A DNA stretch of 14,818 nucleotides from Sulfurimonas sp. (GTDB taxonomy: Bacteria; Campylobacterota; Campylobacteria; Campylobacterales; Sulfurimonadaceae): contig JAFLJV010000039.1 in the NCBI GenBank assembly GCA_022712845.1, positions 1 through 14,818 of the forward strand. Direction: 5' to 3'. A model generated the notes under the pieces. That model made no database searches, was not told the DNA's origin, and saw only the letters and a list, made by a program, of their open reading frames with translations. Positions 7,116 to 14,818 of the stretch are shown here, one piece after another (position 1 is the first letter of the stretch; each line of letters begins with the position of its first letter). The position numbers and the translations under genes were made by a program.

Positions 7116-7670
7116 ATGGAAAAAAAATTTAGAACCGAAGGTGCCGAGGAGAGAATTAAAAAAGTTGCAATTTATACATTCGTTATCGCAATTATTTTTT
7201 TTATCTATTTAGTTTATCTTTCTAAGGCATTTTCATATTTGTCAAAAGACCCAAAAGCATGTATTAATTGTCATGTGATGAATACTCAGTATGCAACTTG
7301 GCAACGTAGTTCACATGCTCGTGATGTTACATGTATTGAGTGTCATTTGCCAACAGATGGTGTAATTAATAAATATATAGCAAAATCTGTAGATGGATGG
7401 AACCATACCGTAGCATTTACTTTTGATACTTACGATAACACAATGAAAATAAGTGAATATGGAGCAAGTCGTGTTCAAAAAAACTGTATCTCTTGTCATA
7501 AAAGCATAGTGTCAACATTGACTAGTAACGCAAATAAATACCATAATTTTGATGATGAAAACATTGAAAATGGGCGAAAATGTTGGTCTTGTCATAAAGA
7601 AGTCCCACATGGAAAGGTTAGATCTCTAACAACCACACCTGATAACTTAAGTGTTAAAGAAATAAAATAA
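7116..7670 (+). CDS. nrfH: Cytochrome c nitrite reductase membrane subunit NrfH
   Basis: A 184-residue NapC/NirT-family tetraheme quinol dehydrogenase. It oxidises menaquinol at the outer face of the inner membrane and hands electrons to NrfA. It has one N-terminal anchor helix (about 16-38) and four CXXCH motifs: C49/C52/H53 followed by Met55 (CINCHVM, the Met-ligated heme of NrfH), C73/C76/H77, C124/C127/H128 and C156/C159/H160. The length is normal for the family. ATG 7116 follows GAGGA. It is the first gene of nrfHAIJ, with 13 bp to nrfA. Its upstream region is almost entirely the 250-bp inverted-repeat element, so its promoter must lie in that element or before it. Confidence 0.96.
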   Translation: MEKKFRTEGAEERIKKVAIYTFVIAIIFFIYLVYLSKAFSYLSKDPKACINCHVMNTQYATWQRSSHARDVTCIECHLPTDGVINKYIAKSVDGWNHTVAFTFDTYDNTMKISEYGASRVQKNCISCHKSIVSTLTSNANKYHNFDDENIENGRKCWSCHKEVPHGKVRSLTTTPDNLSVKEIK

Positions 7671-7683
7671 AAAGGAAAATTAG

Positions 7684-9201
7684 ATGAATATGATGTACAA
7701 ATTGATACTAACAGCGGCTATTATTGCTATTGGCGCTATGACACTACTAGCAGGTAGTATAAACAATAAAGAAGCACAGCGAATAGCATTAGCAACTGCA
7801 CCAATAGTTCAAGAAGCGATTCAACATAAAAATGAAGAGTGGGAAAAATATTATCCTCGCCAATATAGTTCATGGAAAAAGACTAAAGATGGAGATGAGC
7901 TATTAGATATGCTTAAAGAGAAACCACAACTTTCTGTTTTATGGGCTGGATATGGATTTTCAAAGGATTATAATGCTCCTCGTGGACATTATTATGCGAT
8001 TCAAGACAATGTAAATAGTCTTAGAACAGGTGCTCCAACTGATGAAGAAACAGGACCTATGCCTACAGCATGTTGGACTTGTAAGTCAACGGATGTTCCT
8101 AGAATTCAAGAGAGAGATGGAGAATTAGAATACTTTACAGGAAAATGGGCAAAGTATGGTAATGAAATTGTAAACTCAATTGGTTGTGCTAATTGTCATT
8201 CAAATGAAACAGCTCAATTAACAGTAAGAGTCCCTCATCTAAACAAAGGCTTACAAGCAGCAGGATTACCAACATTTGAAGACTCAACTCATCAAGAAAA
8301 AAGAAATTTAGTTTGTGCACAATGTCATAGTGAGTACTATTTCAAAAAAACAAAATGGACTGATAAAAACGGAAATGATAAAATTGCTAATGTTGTTACT
8401 TATCCTTGGGCAAATGGATTAACTGTTGAAGGTATGGAACAATATTATGATGATGAGAATTTTACAGATTGGACACATAAAATCTCAAAAACAAAAATGC
8501 TAAAAGCACAACACCCTGGATATGAGTTATTTAAAACAGGTATCCATGCTCAAAAAGGAGTTTCGTGTGCAGATTGCCATATGCCATATACTCAAGAAGG
8601 TTCTGTAAAATACTCTGATCATCAACTACAAAACCCGCTAGAGACTATGGATAGATCTTGTATGCCATGTCACAGAGAGAGTGAAAAGAAACTCAAAAGT
8701 ATAGTTCATAGAAAATTTGAAAGAAAAGAACAACTTCATGACTTAACGATGGATAATTTAGCTAAAGCACACCTTGAGACTGCAAAAGCTATGGAAGCTG
8801 GAGCTAAAGATTCAGAGCTTGAAGCTGTAAGGGCAGATATTCGTTCAGCTCAATGGAAATGGGATTATGCAGTTGCATCACACCCAGGATTTTTCCATGC
8901 ACCAGAAGAGACTTTACGAATCCTAAGTGTTGCAAATGAGACAGCGATGCAAGCGAGACTTAAGCTAGTATCTATATTAGCAGAGCATAATGTAAAAAGA
9001 TATATTGCGCCAGATTTCTCATCAAAAGAAAAAGCACAAAAAATTGCAGGTGTTCCTTTTAAGAAATTGGTTGATGAAAAATTAAAGTTTAAAGCTACAC
9101 TAGAAAAGGAGTGGTATGAACAAGCTGAGAAAAACTACAATTTAAATGCAAAAAAATCTCGTGTTGGATTAGATGATGCTGAGACAGCATATTCTAAATA
9201 A
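7684..9201 (+). CDS. nrfA: Pentaheme cytochrome c nitrite reductase (ammonia-forming) NrfA
   Basis: A 505-residue periplasmic enzyme that reduces nitrite to ammonium with six electrons. A signal peptide covers about residues 1-24. The active-site heme motif is CWTCK (C130, C133, Lys134 as the axial lysine). Four CXXCH motifs follow at C168/C171, C211/C214, C295/C298 and C326/C329. Catalytic residues known from Wolinella NrfA are at the same positions: Arg114, Tyr218 and His277, with Glu217, Lys274 and Gln276 matching the calcium site. It is therefore a complete, classical enzyme. ATG 7684 follows AAAAGGA at 7672-7678. It lies between nrfH, its electron donor, and nrfI, which encodes the lyase needed for the CXXCK heme. 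Octaheme or tetraheme relatives are excluded by the motif count. Confidence 0.98.
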   Translation: MNMMYKLILTAAIIAIGAMTLLAGSINNKEAQRIALATAPIVQEAIQHKNEEWEKYYPRQYSSWKKTKDGDELLDMLKEKPQLSVLWAGYGFSKDYNAPRGHYYAIQDNVNSLRTGAPTDEETGPMPTACWTCKSTDVPRIQERDGELEYFTGKWAKYGNEIVNSIGCANCHSNETAQLTVRVPHLNKGLQAAGLPTFEDSTHQEKRNLVCAQCHSEYYFKKTKWTDKNGNDKIANVVTYPWANGLTVEGMEQYYDDENFTDWTHKISKTKMLKAQHPGYELFKTGIHAQKGVSCADCHMPYTQEGSVKYSDHQLQNPLETMDRSCMPCHRESEKKLKSIVHRKFERKEQLHDLTMDNLAKAHLETAKAMEAGAKDSELEAVRADIRSAQWKWDYAVASHPGFFHAPEETLRILSVANETAMQARLKLVSILAEHNVKRYIAPDFSSKEKAQKIAGVPFKKLVDEKLKFKATLEKEWYEQAEKNYNLNAKKSRVGLDDAETAYSK

Positions 9202-9217
9202 CAATATTCTTATAATT

Positions 9218-9244
9218 TCAAGTACTTAATATAAAAGTACTTGA
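9218..9244 (+). terminator. Hairpin between nrfA and nrfI
   Basis: TCAAGTACT (9218-9226) and AGTACTTGA (9236-9244) are perfect 9-base arms around TAATATAAA, followed by TTTT. It is placed like a weak intrinsic terminator or an mRNA 3'-end stabiliser 16 bp after the nrfA stop. It would lower nrfI relative to nrfA. The stem is AT-rich, so only partial termination is expected. Confidence 0.5.
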
Positions 9245-9276
9245 TTTTAAATCTTAATCCTGAAAAGTTTCCTTTA

Positions 9277-11664
9277 ATGTATAAAATAATAAGCTCTCAC
9301 AAAACGATGATATTCTTATTGTCTATTTTAGCAGTAGGTGCTGCAATTGGTACCTTTATTGAAAATGATTTTGGTTCACTTAGAGCAAAAGAATTAGTTT
9401 TTCATGCGTTATGGTATCAAATAACCCTATTACTTGCCTCATTTAATCTTATTGCCATAATAGAAAAAACAAAAATGTATCGCATTAAAGCAAGAACAAT
9501 TTTTCATCTCTCTTTTGTTATTATCTTGTTTGGAGCTACAATTACTCATTATTTTGGATTTGAGGGAACGATGCATATTAGAGAAGGGGAACAATCTAAT
9601 ATTGTGATGCTTGGGGAGGAAAAAATAGAGTTAGATTTTTATTTAGCTTTAAAAGAGTTTACTCTCACTAGATATCCAGGAAGTAGATCTCCATCAGAAT
9701 TTTTTTCAGATGTAAGAGTTATAGATATACTAAATAATAAAGAATTTGATAAAGAAATTTATATGAATCATACACTTATATATGGGGGATATAAATTTTT
9801 CCAAACATCTTATGATAGTGATGAAAAGGGAACAAAACTCACTGTCAACAAAGATCCTGGTGTTGAGATAACATATATTGGCTATTTTTTACTATTTTTA
9901 GGGCTTATTTTAAACCTCTTTGATAAAAAATCACGATTTCAATTTTTAATTTCTAAAATAAAAAAAATGCCTATAGCTCTTTTTCTTCTTTCCTTTGGAT
10001 TGTTTTTTTCCCATACACCAGTTCATGCTAGCCCCTACATACAAAGTTATCTTAAAGAACATCAAAATAATTCTAAAGAACTTGCAAAAGATTTTGGAAC
10101 TTTAGTAGTACAAGACCCGATGGGACGAATGAAACCACTCGATACACAAAATCGTGAAGTTCTTAATAAGTTAACAGGTAAAAGCTCATGGAGAGGCATG
10201 AGTGCAAATCAAGTTATACTCGGGATGTTTTCACGACCAGAATTATGGAAAAAGGTTGAAATTATAGGTATTAAAACACCTAAACTTAAAGCTCTTATAG
10301 GTATTGATAAAGAGCAAAAACTTGCAAAATTTACTGATTTTTTTAATGAAAAAGGAGATTATAAATTAAGTAAAGAAGTGGAAGATGCAAATCAGCTTGT
10401 TCCTTCAAAAAGAGGTACATTTGAGCGAGATGTTATAAAAGTTGATGAGCGTCTAAACATTGCCTTTATGTCATATAGAGGTGTACTTTTAACAATCTTT
10501 CCTTTGCCAAACAATGAACGAGATAAGTGGATAGATTTTAAAACAATGTTTGCTTCTGTTGATAATAGCAAATTAAAAAGAGAGACAAGTCGTTTGCTTG
10601 ATGCTTGTTTCAACAGAAATTACAATAAGGGATTTTCATATATAGAGACTATCAGGGATTATCAAAAAGAGTTTGGAGATTCAGTTATGCCAACAAAACA
10701 AAAACTCCATATTGAAGCTTGGTATAACCAAACCAATCTCTTCTTTAAACTCTCTATAAGTTATCTTCTTTTTGGTTTAGCACTACTTATTTATAGTTTT
10801 ATTTCTATTTTTAATAATAAACTTATTCATAATAAAATCAAACTTACCATAAACACCATAACAGTTGCTTTTTTTATACTACATACTTTAGGCGTAGCTA
10901 TTCGTTGGTATATAGGTGGTTATGCTCCTATATCTAATACCTATGAAACTATGATTTATATCTCTTACACTGCAATTTTAGCTTCATTGATATTTTTGAG
11001 AAAATCAATAATTGCTACAGCTGCTTCATTTATTATGGCTGGTATTTTTATATTTGGAGCATATTTGGGAGATATAGACCCTCAAATAACAAATTTGGTT
11101 CCTGTTTTAAAGTCTTATTGGTTAAGTATCCATGTCTCCGTAATTACTGCAAGTTATGGTTTTTTTGGAGTTGGAGCTATTTTAGGAATTATTACTCTTT
11201 TTTTATTTATTTTACGCAATAATAAATCTCCTCATATTGATACACATATTAAAAATATTACTTATATAAACGAGGTGCTTTTAATACTAGGACTAACTCT
11301 TTTGGTTATTGGTAATTTTTTAGGTGCAATATGGGCAAATGAATCGTGGGGACGCTATTGGGGTTGGGACCCTAAAGAAACATGGGCATATATATCTATT
11401 ATAGTATATGTAATAGTTCTTCATATAAGGCTTCTTAAAAAAATATACTCACCATATCTTTTTGCTGCATTATCTGTTATCTCTTTTTTCTCTATACTTA
11501 TGACCTATTTTGGAGTAAATTTTTATTTAGCGGGTATGCATTCTTATGCTACAGGAGATCCTATACCAATTCCAACATGGGTTTATGTTATAACAATTAT
11601 GGTATTTAGTATCATCCTTATTGCTTATCCAAAGCATAAATTAATTTCAAAGGAAAAATCATGA
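9277..11664 (+). CDS. nrfI: Fused CcsB-CcsA cytochrome c heme lyase, NrfI type
   Basis: A system II cytochrome c synthetase that moves heme to the periplasm and attaches it to apocytochromes. In the Wolinella nrfHAIJ operon, NrfI is specific for the CXXCK heme of NrfA. Counting from ATG 9277 (795 residues), the ResB/CcsB half has helices at about 11-28, 45-63, 75-91, 198-214 and 231-247, followed by a large periplasmic domain. The CcsA half (about 487-795) has the tryptophan-rich heme-handling motif WGRYWGWDPKE at 691-701 and the conserved histidines H536, H619 and H755. The frame stays open to TTG 9241, but that codon lies in the arm of a hairpin and lacks a ribosome binding site. ATG 9277 has GAAAAG 9 bases before it, so I chose it. 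The stop overlaps nrfJ as ATGA. Confidence 0.93.
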   Translation: MYKIISSHKTMIFLLSILAVGAAIGTFIENDFGSLRAKELVFHALWYQITLLLASFNLIAIIEKTKMYRIKARTIFHLSFVIILFGATITHYFGFEGTMHIREGEQSNIVMLGEEKIELDFYLALKEFTLTRYPGSRSPSEFFSDVRVIDILNNKEFDKEIYMNHTLIYGGYKFFQTSYDSDEKGTKLTVNKDPGVEITYIGYFLLFLGLILNLFDKKSRFQFLISKIKKMPIALFLLSFGLFFSHTPVHASPYIQSYLKEHQNNSKELAKDFGTLVVQDPMGRMKPLDTQNREVLNKLTGKSSWRGMSANQVILGMFSRPELWKKVEIIGIKTPKLKALIGIDKEQKLAKFTDFFNEKGDYKLSKEVEDANQLVPSKRGTFERDVIKVDERLNIAFMSYRGVLLTIFPLPNNERDKWIDFKTMFASVDNSKLKRETSRLLDACFNRNYNKGFSYIETIRDYQKEFGDSVMPTKQKLHIEAWYNQTNLFFKLSISYLLFGLALLIYSFISIFNNKLIHNKIKLTINTITVAFFILHTLGVAIRWYIGGYAPISNTYETMIYISYTAILASLIFLRKSIIATAASFIMAGIFIFGAYLGDIDPQITNLVPVLKSYWLSIHVSVITASYGFFGVGAILGIITLFLFILRNNKSPHIDTHIKNITYINEVLLILGLTLLVIGNFLGAIWANESWGRYWGWDPKETWAYISIIVYVIVLHIRLLKKIYSPYLFAALSVISFFSILMTYFGVNFYLAGMHSYATGDPIPIPTWVYVITIMVFSIILIAYPKHKLISKEKS

Positions 11665-11990
11665 AAAATATCTATAAGTACACTTTAATTTCAATACTTT
11701 TAATATTGAATCTTGAGGCTGCAACACCTCAAAATAATGACGCTTTAAAACCTTTTTATCAAGGAGAAGTAGTAAGTATAAAACAAGGTGGATCATACAT
11801 TTATATGGAAGTTAAAGAAAAGACGCATAAAACTTTTTGGATAGCAACTACTAATGCCGATGTAAAAATAGGTGATTTTGTTCGTTTCCAAAAAGAGGTT
11901 GTAGCGAAAAACTTTAAAAGCAAAGCACTAGATAGAGTTTTTAAAGAGTTAATGTTTGCATCTAATTTACAATATCGAGTTAAAGAATGA
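11661..11990 (+). CDS. nrfJ: Small exported protein NrfJ
   Basis: A 109-residue protein with an N-terminal signal peptide (about residues 1-20, MKNIYKYTLISILLILNLEA) and a mature part of about 88 residues. There is no cysteine, hence no heme motif and no lipobox. The mature part (YQGEVVSIKQGGSYIYMEVKEKTHKTFWIATTNADVKIGDFVRFQKE...) alternates hydrophobic and polar residues like a small beta-barrel/OB-fold, which is my structural guess. Its position as the fourth gene, translationally coupled to nrfI by an ATGA overlap, matches nrfJ of Wolinella succinogenes. Its molecular role is not settled to my knowledge. It is convergent with glnK2, 52 bp away. Confidence 0.78.
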   Translation: MKNIYKYTLISILLILNLEAATPQNNDALKPFYQGEVVSIKQGGSYIYMEVKEKTHKTFWIATTNADVKIGDFVRFQKEVVAKNFKSKALDRVFKELMFASNLQYRVKE

Positions 11991-12003
11991 TTTTAAAGGT
12001 TTT

Positions 12004-12021
12004 CACATACTTGCGTATGTG
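12004..12021. terminator. Short hairpin between convergent nrfJ and glnK2
   Basis: CACATAC (12004-12010) and GTATGTG (12015-12021) pair around the tetraloop TTGC, and TT/AA pairs could extend the stem after a one-base bulge. It lies in the 52-bp gap where both transcripts end and could serve both directions. Neither side has a good U tract, so its strength is doubtful. Confidence 0.4.
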
Positions 12022-12042
12022 GAATTGGTAAATATTTAAAAC

Positions 12043-12402
<360 letters not shown>

Positions 12403-12408
12403 CTAATA

Positions 12409-12414
12409 ATTATA
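12409..12414 (-). promoter_or_regulatory. Candidate -10 box of glnK2
   Basis: The minus strand reads GATATAATTATT, giving TATAAT about 28 bases before the glnK2 ATG. The gene may therefore have its own promoter besides read-through from amt3. No TGATTAA palindrome lies 39 bp upstream here. Confidence 0.4.
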
Positions 12415-12433
12415 TCATATAATTAATATCTCT

Positions 12434-12474
12434 AACAAACTTCGTTAGAAAGTCTTTAAAGCGCACTTTCTATC
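12434..12474. repeat. Two small inverted repeats in the amt3-glnK2 spacer
   Basis: CTAAC and GTTAG flank AAACTTC within 12431-12449, and GAAAGT and ACTTTC flank an 11-base centre at 12448-12470. With the larger hairpin at 12489-12528 they make the spacer a run of three possible stem-loops. No small ORF or tRNA-like fold is apparent. Confidence 0.4.
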
Positions 12475-12488
12475 GAAGAAGACTCAGT

Positions 12489-12528
12489 GTTAGCGTAGAG
12501 TAAGGAATTTCATTCCTTATTCGTTAAC
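12489..12528 (-). terminator. Hairpin directly after the amt3 stop
   Basis: TAAGGAAT (12501-12508) and ATTCCTTA (12512-12519) form a perfect 8-bp stem with loop TTC. An outer stem GTTAGCG (12489-12495) with CGTTAAC (12522-12528), one G-U pair, extends it across a small internal loop. It starts 1-2 bases after the amt3 stop. There is no U tract, so mRNA end protection or processing between amt3 and glnK2 is more likely than clean termination. Confidence 0.45.
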
Positions 12529-12529
12529 A

Positions 12530-13831
12530 TTATAAATTGAATCCACGCTCACCATGTGTTGATTCATCAAGACCCATTTGCTCATCATCAGAATCAACTC
12601 TTTTTCCACCAGTAATAGCTACAGCAATGTAATAAACGATTATTGTACCAACAAGAGTAAAAAGACCTACAACTAATACTGATTCAAGTTGAACCATGAT
12701 TTGTCCTAATCTATCTCCACTCTCTTTAAGTGGTCCATCCCATAATAAGTCATTATCTTTTAATGCGAAGAAACCAGTTGCTAATGCACCCCAGAGACCA
12801 GCTAAAAAGTGAACTCCAAATGCATCTAAAGAATCATCAAATCCAAGTTTTTTCTTAAATACAGTAACACCATAAAATGCAAACACTGAACCAATAGCAC
12901 CAATTAAAAAAGCTCCACTCACATCAACAAAACCAGCTGCTGGTGTAATTGAAACAAGACCAGCAATTGCACCAGTTGCAGCACCTAGAAGTGTAGGTTT
13001 TTTGTAAACGAACCACTCAAGACCTACCCAAATAATAGTAGCGATAGACGCTGAGATTGTTGTTGTCATATAAGCTAAACCAGCTATTTCGTTTGCACCA
13101 AATGCAGATCCACCATTAAATCCATACCAACCAAACCATAGTAATGCTGCACCAACAGCAGTTAGTATCACAGAAGCAGGTTTCATTGCAGTTTTTGGAT
13201 AACCCATACGCTTACCAACTAATACTGCAAGAACTAAACCTGCAAGACCACCATTCATATGTACAACAGTACCACCAGCAAAATCTAAAGTACCATCATC
13301 AAATAATAGTGCTCCATCTCCACCCCATACCATATGTGCAATTGGTGCATATACAACTACACCCCAAATTGCAACAAATACAACCCAAGTTGAAAATTTA
13401 ATACGCTCAATAACTGCACCAGCTACAATGGCAACTGTAATAGCAGCAAAAGTACCTTGAAAAACAATAAACACATAAGTAGGATAAGTTCCACTTAAAT
13501 CATTCCATGCAATTCCATTTAAGAATATATGAGAAAAGCCTCCAATAACTGTTTGCATTGAAGCAGATTCTGCTGTACCAAATGCGATTGAATAACCAAT
13601 AGCTATCCACATTACAAATGCAATAACGAAAGCTAAAAAAACCATCGCGTAAGTATTAAGTATGTTTTTAGAACGCGTCATACCACCATAAAATAATGCA
13701 AGTCCAGCTGGTGTCATCAAAAGCACAAGTGCTGTTGAGATTAACATCCAAGCTGTATCTCCAGTATTTAAAGCATCCTCTGCAAATGCCATTGTAGGCA
13801 ATGCTAATAATGCAAGAAAAAATCTTTTCAT
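12530..13831 (-). CDS. amt: Ammonium transporter AmtB-type (third of three)
   Basis: A 433-residue inner-membrane AmtB-type ammonium channel with a signal peptide (MKRFFLALLALPTMAFA, then EDALNTGDTAW). Conserved pore residues are F124/F128 (FQGTF), Trp169 in YAPIAHMVWGG, Asp183 in DFAGGTVVHMNGG, His191, Ser242 (GFNGGS) and His341 (DAFGVHFLAGLWG). The tail RVDSDDEQMGLDESTHGERGFNL parallels that of amt2, so amt2 and amt3 belong to one subfamily. Compared with amt2 it has extra residues around 86-115 (GTAESASMQTVIGGFSHIF...) and before the last helix (about 357-375). AAGGA precedes ATG 13831 by 8 bases. A TATAAT box and a 17-bp palindrome stand upstream. glnK2 follows on the same strand. Confidence 0.97.
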   Translation of the reverse strand: MKRFFLALLALPTMAFAEDALNTGDTAWMLISTALVLLMTPAGLALFYGGMTRSKNILNTYAMVFLAFVIAFVMWIAIGYSIAFGTAESASMQTVIGGFSHIFLNGIAWNDLSGTYPTYVFIVFQGTFAAITVAIVAGAVIERIKFSTWVVFVAIWGVVVYAPIAHMVWGGDGALLFDDGTLDFAGGTVVHMNGGLAGLVLAVLVGKRMGYPKTAMKPASVILTAVGAALLWFGWYGFNGGSAFGANEIAGLAYMTTTISASIATIIWVGLEWFVYKKPTLLGAATGAIAGLVSITPAAGFVDVSGAFLIGAIGSVFAFYGVTVFKKKLGFDDSLDAFGVHFLAGLWGALATGFFALKDNDLLWDGPLKESGDRLGQIMVQLESVLVVGLFTLVGTIIVYYIAVAITGGKRVDSDDEQMGLDESTHGERGFNL

Positions 13832-14049
13832 TTAATATCCTTAATTTTTAAACTTTTTAATTATATATCTAAAAAACAATTTATTAATCAAAATAATGAT
13901 TAATTTTTAATCAATACAATTTTTATATTAATCTTATCTGCAACTCTTTTTCACATATTAAAAATTCTTATTTTTTTTTAGAAATTTTGCGATTATATTA
14001 AGGCTTTATTAGATAATATAAATAATTAATTTTAAAGCTAGGTGTTTAT
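13832..14049. promoter_or_regulatory. Divergent promoter region between amt3 and gyrA
   Basis: A 218-bp very AT-rich gap with no gene. For amt3 (minus), TATAAT is at 13865-13860. For gyrA (plus), TTGCGA (13987-13992), 17 bp, then TAGATAAT (from 14010) forms a plausible sigma-70 promoter, and AGGT at 14039-14042 precedes ATG 14050. TGATTAA-type half-sites cluster at 13883-13913 on the amt3 side. Confidence 0.5.
13883..13913. promoter_or_regulatory. Candidate operator cluster upstream of amt3
   Basis: TGATTAATTTTTAATCA (13897-13913) is a 17-bp palindrome. On the minus strand it matches the amt1 core at 16 of 17 bases. A further half-site ATTAATCA (13883-13890) pairs with TGATTAAT (13897-13904), giving three half-sites in all. 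The centre 13905 lies 40 bp upstream of the amt3 TATAAT, against 39 bp at amt1 and amt2. Confidence 0.55.
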
Positions 14050-14818
14050 ATGAGCGATTTGCTAAATAACGATGATATACAAACTATTAATATAGAAGAG
14101 ACCCTTCAAAATAGCTACCTTGATTATTCTATGAGTGTAATTGTAGGTCGTGCACTTCCTGATGTTCGTGATGGATTAAAACCAGTTCACAGAAGAATTC
14201 TATACGCTATGGATAAACTAAATCTTTCTCATGGTTCAAAGTACAAAAAATCAGCTCGTATAGTTGGTGATGTAATTGGTCAGTACCATCCACATGGTGA
14301 CAACTCTGTTTATGATGCACTTGTTCGTATGGCTCAAGATTTCTCAATGCGTATGGAGTTAGTTGATGGTCAAGGAAACTTCGGTTCTGTTGATGGTGAT
14401 TCTGCGGCGGCAATGAGATATACAGAAGCTCGTATGACTAAGTATGCTGGTGAACTTCTTAAAGATTTAGATAAAAACACAGTAAACATGACAGATAACT
14501 ACGATGGTACTACAAAAGAACCAGATGTTATGCCAACTCGTGTTCCAAATTTACTTATAAACGGCTCTTCAGGTATAGCTGTTGGTATGGCAACAAATAT
14601 TCCACCTCATAACCCAAGAGAGATTATAAATGGGCTTAAAGCTCTTCTAGCAAACCCTAATATAGAACTACCTGAAATTATGGAGCATATAAAAGCACCT
14701 GATTTTCCAACTGGTGGTATTATCTTTGGTAAACAAGGGATAACTGACGCTTATGAGTGTGGTCGTGGTCGTATTAAAGTGCGTGCTAAAACTCATATAG
14801 AGCAAAAAGTAAAAAAAG
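14050..14818 (+). CDS. gyrA: DNA gyrase subunit A (5' part, runs off the window)
   Basis: The first 256 residues of GyrA, the ATP-dependent type II topoisomerase subunit that cleaves and rejoins DNA. The catalytic tyrosine is Tyr124 in AAMRYTEAR, and the winged-helix region VHRRILYAM and the segment [19 protein letters not shown] are clear. At the position of E. coli Ser83 stands Asn85; Asp89 matches E. coli Asp87. Helicobacter naturally has Asn there, so this is likely a lineage trait. ATG 14050 gives the expected N-terminus ([42 protein letters not shown], in overlapping short reads of the family pattern) and has AGGT 7 bases upstream. The gene is unrelated to nitrogen metabolism and marks the edge of the block. 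Confidence 0.97.
   Translation, partial: MSDLLNNDDIQTINIEETLQNSYLDYSMSVIVGRALPDVRDGLKPVHRRILYAMDKLNLSHGSKYKKSARIVGDVIGQYHPHGDNSVYDALVRMAQDFSMRMELVDGQGNFGSVDGDSAAAMRYTEARMTKYAGELLKDLDKNTVNMTDNYDGTTKEPDVMPTRVPNLLINGSSGIAVGMATNIPPHNPREIINGLKALLANPNIELPEIMEHIKAPDFPTGGIIFGKQGITDAYECGRGRIKVRAKTHIEQKVKK

Noticed and set aside
9241..9276. TTG 9241 as the start of nrfI
   Set aside because: It lies in the arm of a hairpin, has no ribosome binding site, and an ATG follows 36 bases later before the first helix. It is not firmly excluded.
14302..14319. Asn85 in GyrA as a quinolone-resistance mutation
   Set aside because: Asn at this position is normal in Helicobacter-type gyrases, so it is more likely lineage-specific than selected.
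14207..14413. Open frame antisense to gyrA
   Set aside because: It is a His/Gln-rich shadow of the highly conserved GyrA frame, with no independent support.

Overview
The window is AT-rich, tightly packed chromosomal DNA of a Campylobacterota bacterium (epsilonproteobacterial lineage; a Sulfurimonas- or Arcobacter-like organism is the best guess). The main reasons are the Wolinella-type nitrite ammonification operon nrfH-nrfA-nrfI-nrfJ with a fused CcsB/CcsA heme lyase, the low G+C content, and a Helicobacter-like gyrase A with Asn at the quinolone position. The genus is inference.

Layout. Positions 1-2519 (+) are the end of a type II secretion / type IV pilus-like or DNA-uptake operon: the tail of an unidentified gene, a GspE/PilB-family ATPase and two overlapping pseudopilin genes. 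A 53-residue rubredoxin gene (2563-2724, +) follows and ends 3 bp from a convergent TonB-like gene (2728-3624, -). Next comes a nitrogen block: amt1 (3681-4856, -) behind glnK1 (5040-5378, -), with amt2 (5576-6835, +) divergent from glnK1. A 250-bp non-coding element with perfect 29-bp inverted ends (6851-7100) sits between amt2 and the nrfHAIJ operon (7116-11990, +). Convergent to nrfJ are glnK2 (12043-12381, -) and amt3 (12530-13831, -). gyrA starts divergently at 14050 and runs off the window.

How the genes work together. NrfH passes electrons from the quinol pool to the pentaheme nitrite reductase NrfA, which makes ammonium in the periplasm. NrfI attaches the special CXXCK heme of NrfA, and NrfJ is a small exported accessory protein. 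Three Amt channels and two nearly identical PII (GlnK) proteins flank this operon, so periplasmic ammonium production and regulated ammonium uptake lie side by side.

Most notable signals. (1) All three amt genes have a matching 17-bp palindrome of the form TGATTAA-N3-TTAATCA centred 39-40 bp upstream of a TATAAT box, which looks like the operator of a shared nitrogen regulator. (2) The 250-bp element before nrfH has the structure of a MITE with a TA target duplication. (3) Palindromes with GAAATAGT-N15-ACTATTTC arms bracket amt1, and one of them covers the tonB start region. (4) Several hairpins occupy the spacers inside the glnK/amt and nrf operons.
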